From Candidatus Bathyarchaeota archaeon ex4484_135 (GTDB lineage Archaea > Thermoproteota > Bathyarchaeia > EX4484-135), in NCBI GenBank assembly GCA_002255025.1, contig NJEJ01000086.1:1-5981 (forward strand): a stretch of 5,981 nt of DNA. Reading direction: 5' to 3'. A model generated the notes under the pieces. It worked only from the letters and a program-made list of their open reading frames with translations. It ran no database searches and had not been told where the DNA came from. Below are positions 5,180 to 5,981 of this stretch, in pieces. Position numbers and translations under genes: made by a program. How positions within the stretch are numbered: position 1 is the first letter of the stretch; each line of letters starts with the position of its first letter.

Positions 5180-5803
5180 ATGGCCAGGAGGTTCAAGCCC
5201 CTATTCCTCCATCCCCATGAGCCCAACGTCCTGATACCGGTCTTCATCGATGGCGAGGTCGTGGGGACCTGGGACCTGAGGAGCTACAGCAGCGATTTGC
5301 TGAGCGAGATACCTGATTTCGAGACTCTCGTCTACGCTGATGGGACGGAGCCAGGTACAGGCCGCCGTAGGCCTGACCTATGGGCTAGGAGGATAAGGGA
5401 TGAGGTAGAGGTCTTCGAGATATGGGTGAAGAGGGTGACCTCCAGGGGAGGCCGTGTCCCATTCAGGTTCCTTAGGCCTGACCCGAGGAACCCAAGGATA
5501 TTCTACTGCGATTACTACCCGCCGGACGGGAGCAAGCCTTTCACTTTCAAGATAAAGCTGCCGCCCAAGTACCCGGAGCAGCCGCCTAGGACCGAGGGCC
5601 TCAGGGCCATATCATATGCTGGCTTCAGGATGCCCAGCACGGGCGAGCCCTGTCTCGGGCGGCTGGGGCAAGAGAACTGGCGTAGGAACTGGCGGAAATG
5701 GGGCATAGCACACTACCTAGCCCTCATAGGTCATTATGAGGCCACTAAGCAAGGGCTGAGCATAAGGAGGCTAGAGAAGAGGCTGAGAGGACGTAGGACC
5801 TAA
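5180..5803 (+). CDS. E2 ubiquitin-conjugating-enzyme-like protein
   Basis: A 207 aa protein with the order of elements seen in E2 (UBC-fold) enzymes, which carry a ubiquitin-like modifier as a thioester before passing it to a target. It has a charged helix (RRIRDEVEVFE, about 70-80), beta strands (VPFRFLRP, RIFYCDYYPP, PFTFKIKLPP), the YPxxPP turn at 131-136 (YPEQPP), then TGEPCLGRL with Cys158 where E2s have the active cysteine (compare G-x-[IP]-C-L), followed by Trp167 and a C-terminal helix (YLALIGHYEATKQ). The canonical HPN tripeptide before the cysteine is absent; RMPSTG stands there. Residues 1-65 are an N-terminal extension not found in a minimal E2. ATG 5180 is chosen because GAGGG precedes it, although the frame stays open further upstream, antisense to the coiled-coil gene. 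The stop overlaps that of a convergent E1-like gene. A non-catalytic UBC/RWD-type protein is the main alternative. Confidence 0.68.
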   Translation: MARRFKPLFLHPHEPNVLIPVFIDGEVVGTWDLRSYSSDLLSEIPDFETLVYADGTEPGTGRRRPDLWARRIRDEVEVFEIWVKRVTSRGGRVPFRFLRPDPRNPRIFYCDYYPPDGSKPFTFKIKLPPKYPEQPPRTEGLRAISYAGFRMPSTGEPCLGRLGQENWRRNWRKWGIAHYLALIGHYEATKQGLSIRRLEKRLRGRRT

Positions 5804-5981
5804 AGCCTCCCGCAGTCCTCGCAATCCGGCCTCCTCTTAACGTCATAGTAGGGGACCACGTTCACCCCTTCCTCTAAGGAGACCATTATGAGCGGTGCTA
5901 TCCTCCCGTAGCCGAGCATATACTTGAACGCCTGGTCCACCTGCAGGCAGGCCGCCAAGGTCATGGTTGTAGCCAGGCTGG
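5800..5981 (-). CDS. E1-like/ThiF-MoeB family adenylyltransferase, C-terminal end (5' part beyond the window)
   Basis: Only the last 59 residues lie in the window; the frame is open to the right edge. SLATTMTLAACLQVDQAFKY matches the conserved helix near the end of ThiF/MoeB/HesA/E1 adenylation domains, where a run of small residues precedes a Q-x-x-[ED]-A-x-K-[LY] pattern, followed by LGYG. The protein ends RRPDCEDCGRL, the usual C-terminal P-x-C-x-x-C pair of the structural zinc site, whose partner CxxC should lie upstream outside the window. Such enzymes adenylate the C-terminus of a ubiquitin-like or sulfur-carrier protein. Its TAG (5800-5802) overlaps the TAA of the E2-like gene (5801-5803). 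That pairing favours a conjugation E1, but a MoeB/UbaA-type enzyme for molybdopterin or tRNA thiolation cannot be excluded from this fragment. Confidence 0.78.
   Translation of the reverse strand, partial: SLATTMTLAACLQVDQAFKYMLGYGRIAPLIMVSLEEGVNVVPYYDVKRRPDCEDCGRL

Noticed and set aside
1..5981. CRISPR array, tRNA/rRNA genes, insertion sequences, long direct or inverted repeats
   Set aside because: None seen by eye on either strand; the repetitive look of 2760-4650 comes from heptad-coding sequence, not from DNA repeats.

Overview
The window looks like chromosomal DNA from a thermophilic archaeon, most likely of the TACK group (Thermoproteota, Caldarchaeales/Aigarchaeota or Korarchaeota). 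The evidence is an archaeal-type methionine adenosyltransferase, an archaeal ThyX with a cysteine-bearing C-terminus, a 2H-type RNA cyclic phosphodiesterase, BRE/TATA-like promoters, a GC-rich sequence dominated by AGG arginine and ATA isoleucine codons, and E1/E2-like proteins, which are known only from some archaeal and bacterial lineages. No 16S rRNA or other phylogenetic marker is present, so the lineage cannot be fixed. Gene packing is very tight: most neighbours overlap by 3 to 20 bp and no stretch over 50 bp lacks a gene.

Region 1 (1-2094, + strand). The C-terminal half of methionine adenosyltransferase is followed by a 94-residue protein, and then by a flavin-dependent thymidylate synthase (ThyX) that overlaps that protein by 11 bp. 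Read together, the last two look like a two-subunit ThyX. The larger protein keeps the RHRX7S motif and the dUMP-side residues but has lost the H-x-SVLEH segment and the N-x-R motif. The small protein keeps exactly those two elements and lacks RHRX7S. ThpR (RNA 2',3'-cyclic phosphodiesterase) follows from its own, probably leaderless, promoter.

Region 2 (2075-5139, - strand). This is a three-gene operon: a 160-164 aa coiled-coil protein, a 641 aa coiled-coil protein without ATPase motifs, and a TIM-barrel sugar phosphate isomerase/epimerase-type gene. The genes are joined by an 11 bp overlap and an ATGA stop/start overlap. The isomerase has a broken N-terminus: its natural start opens a 27-codon frame, and the body of the protein continues in another frame after what looks like an internal deletion.

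Region 3 (5140-5981). A short divergent promoter region leads on the + strand to a 207 aa protein with hallmarks of an E2 ubiquitin-conjugating enzyme (YPxxPP, then a Cys in a G-x-PCLGRL context, then Trp). Tail to tail with it, overlapping at the stop codons, is the C-terminal end of a ThiF/MoeB/E1-like adenylyltransferase ending in a CxxC. Together they suggest a protein-modifier conjugation locus that continues beyond the right edge.

The two most interesting items are the complementary ThyX pair and the convergent E2/E1 pair. Both rest on motif reading and need homology searches and structure prediction.
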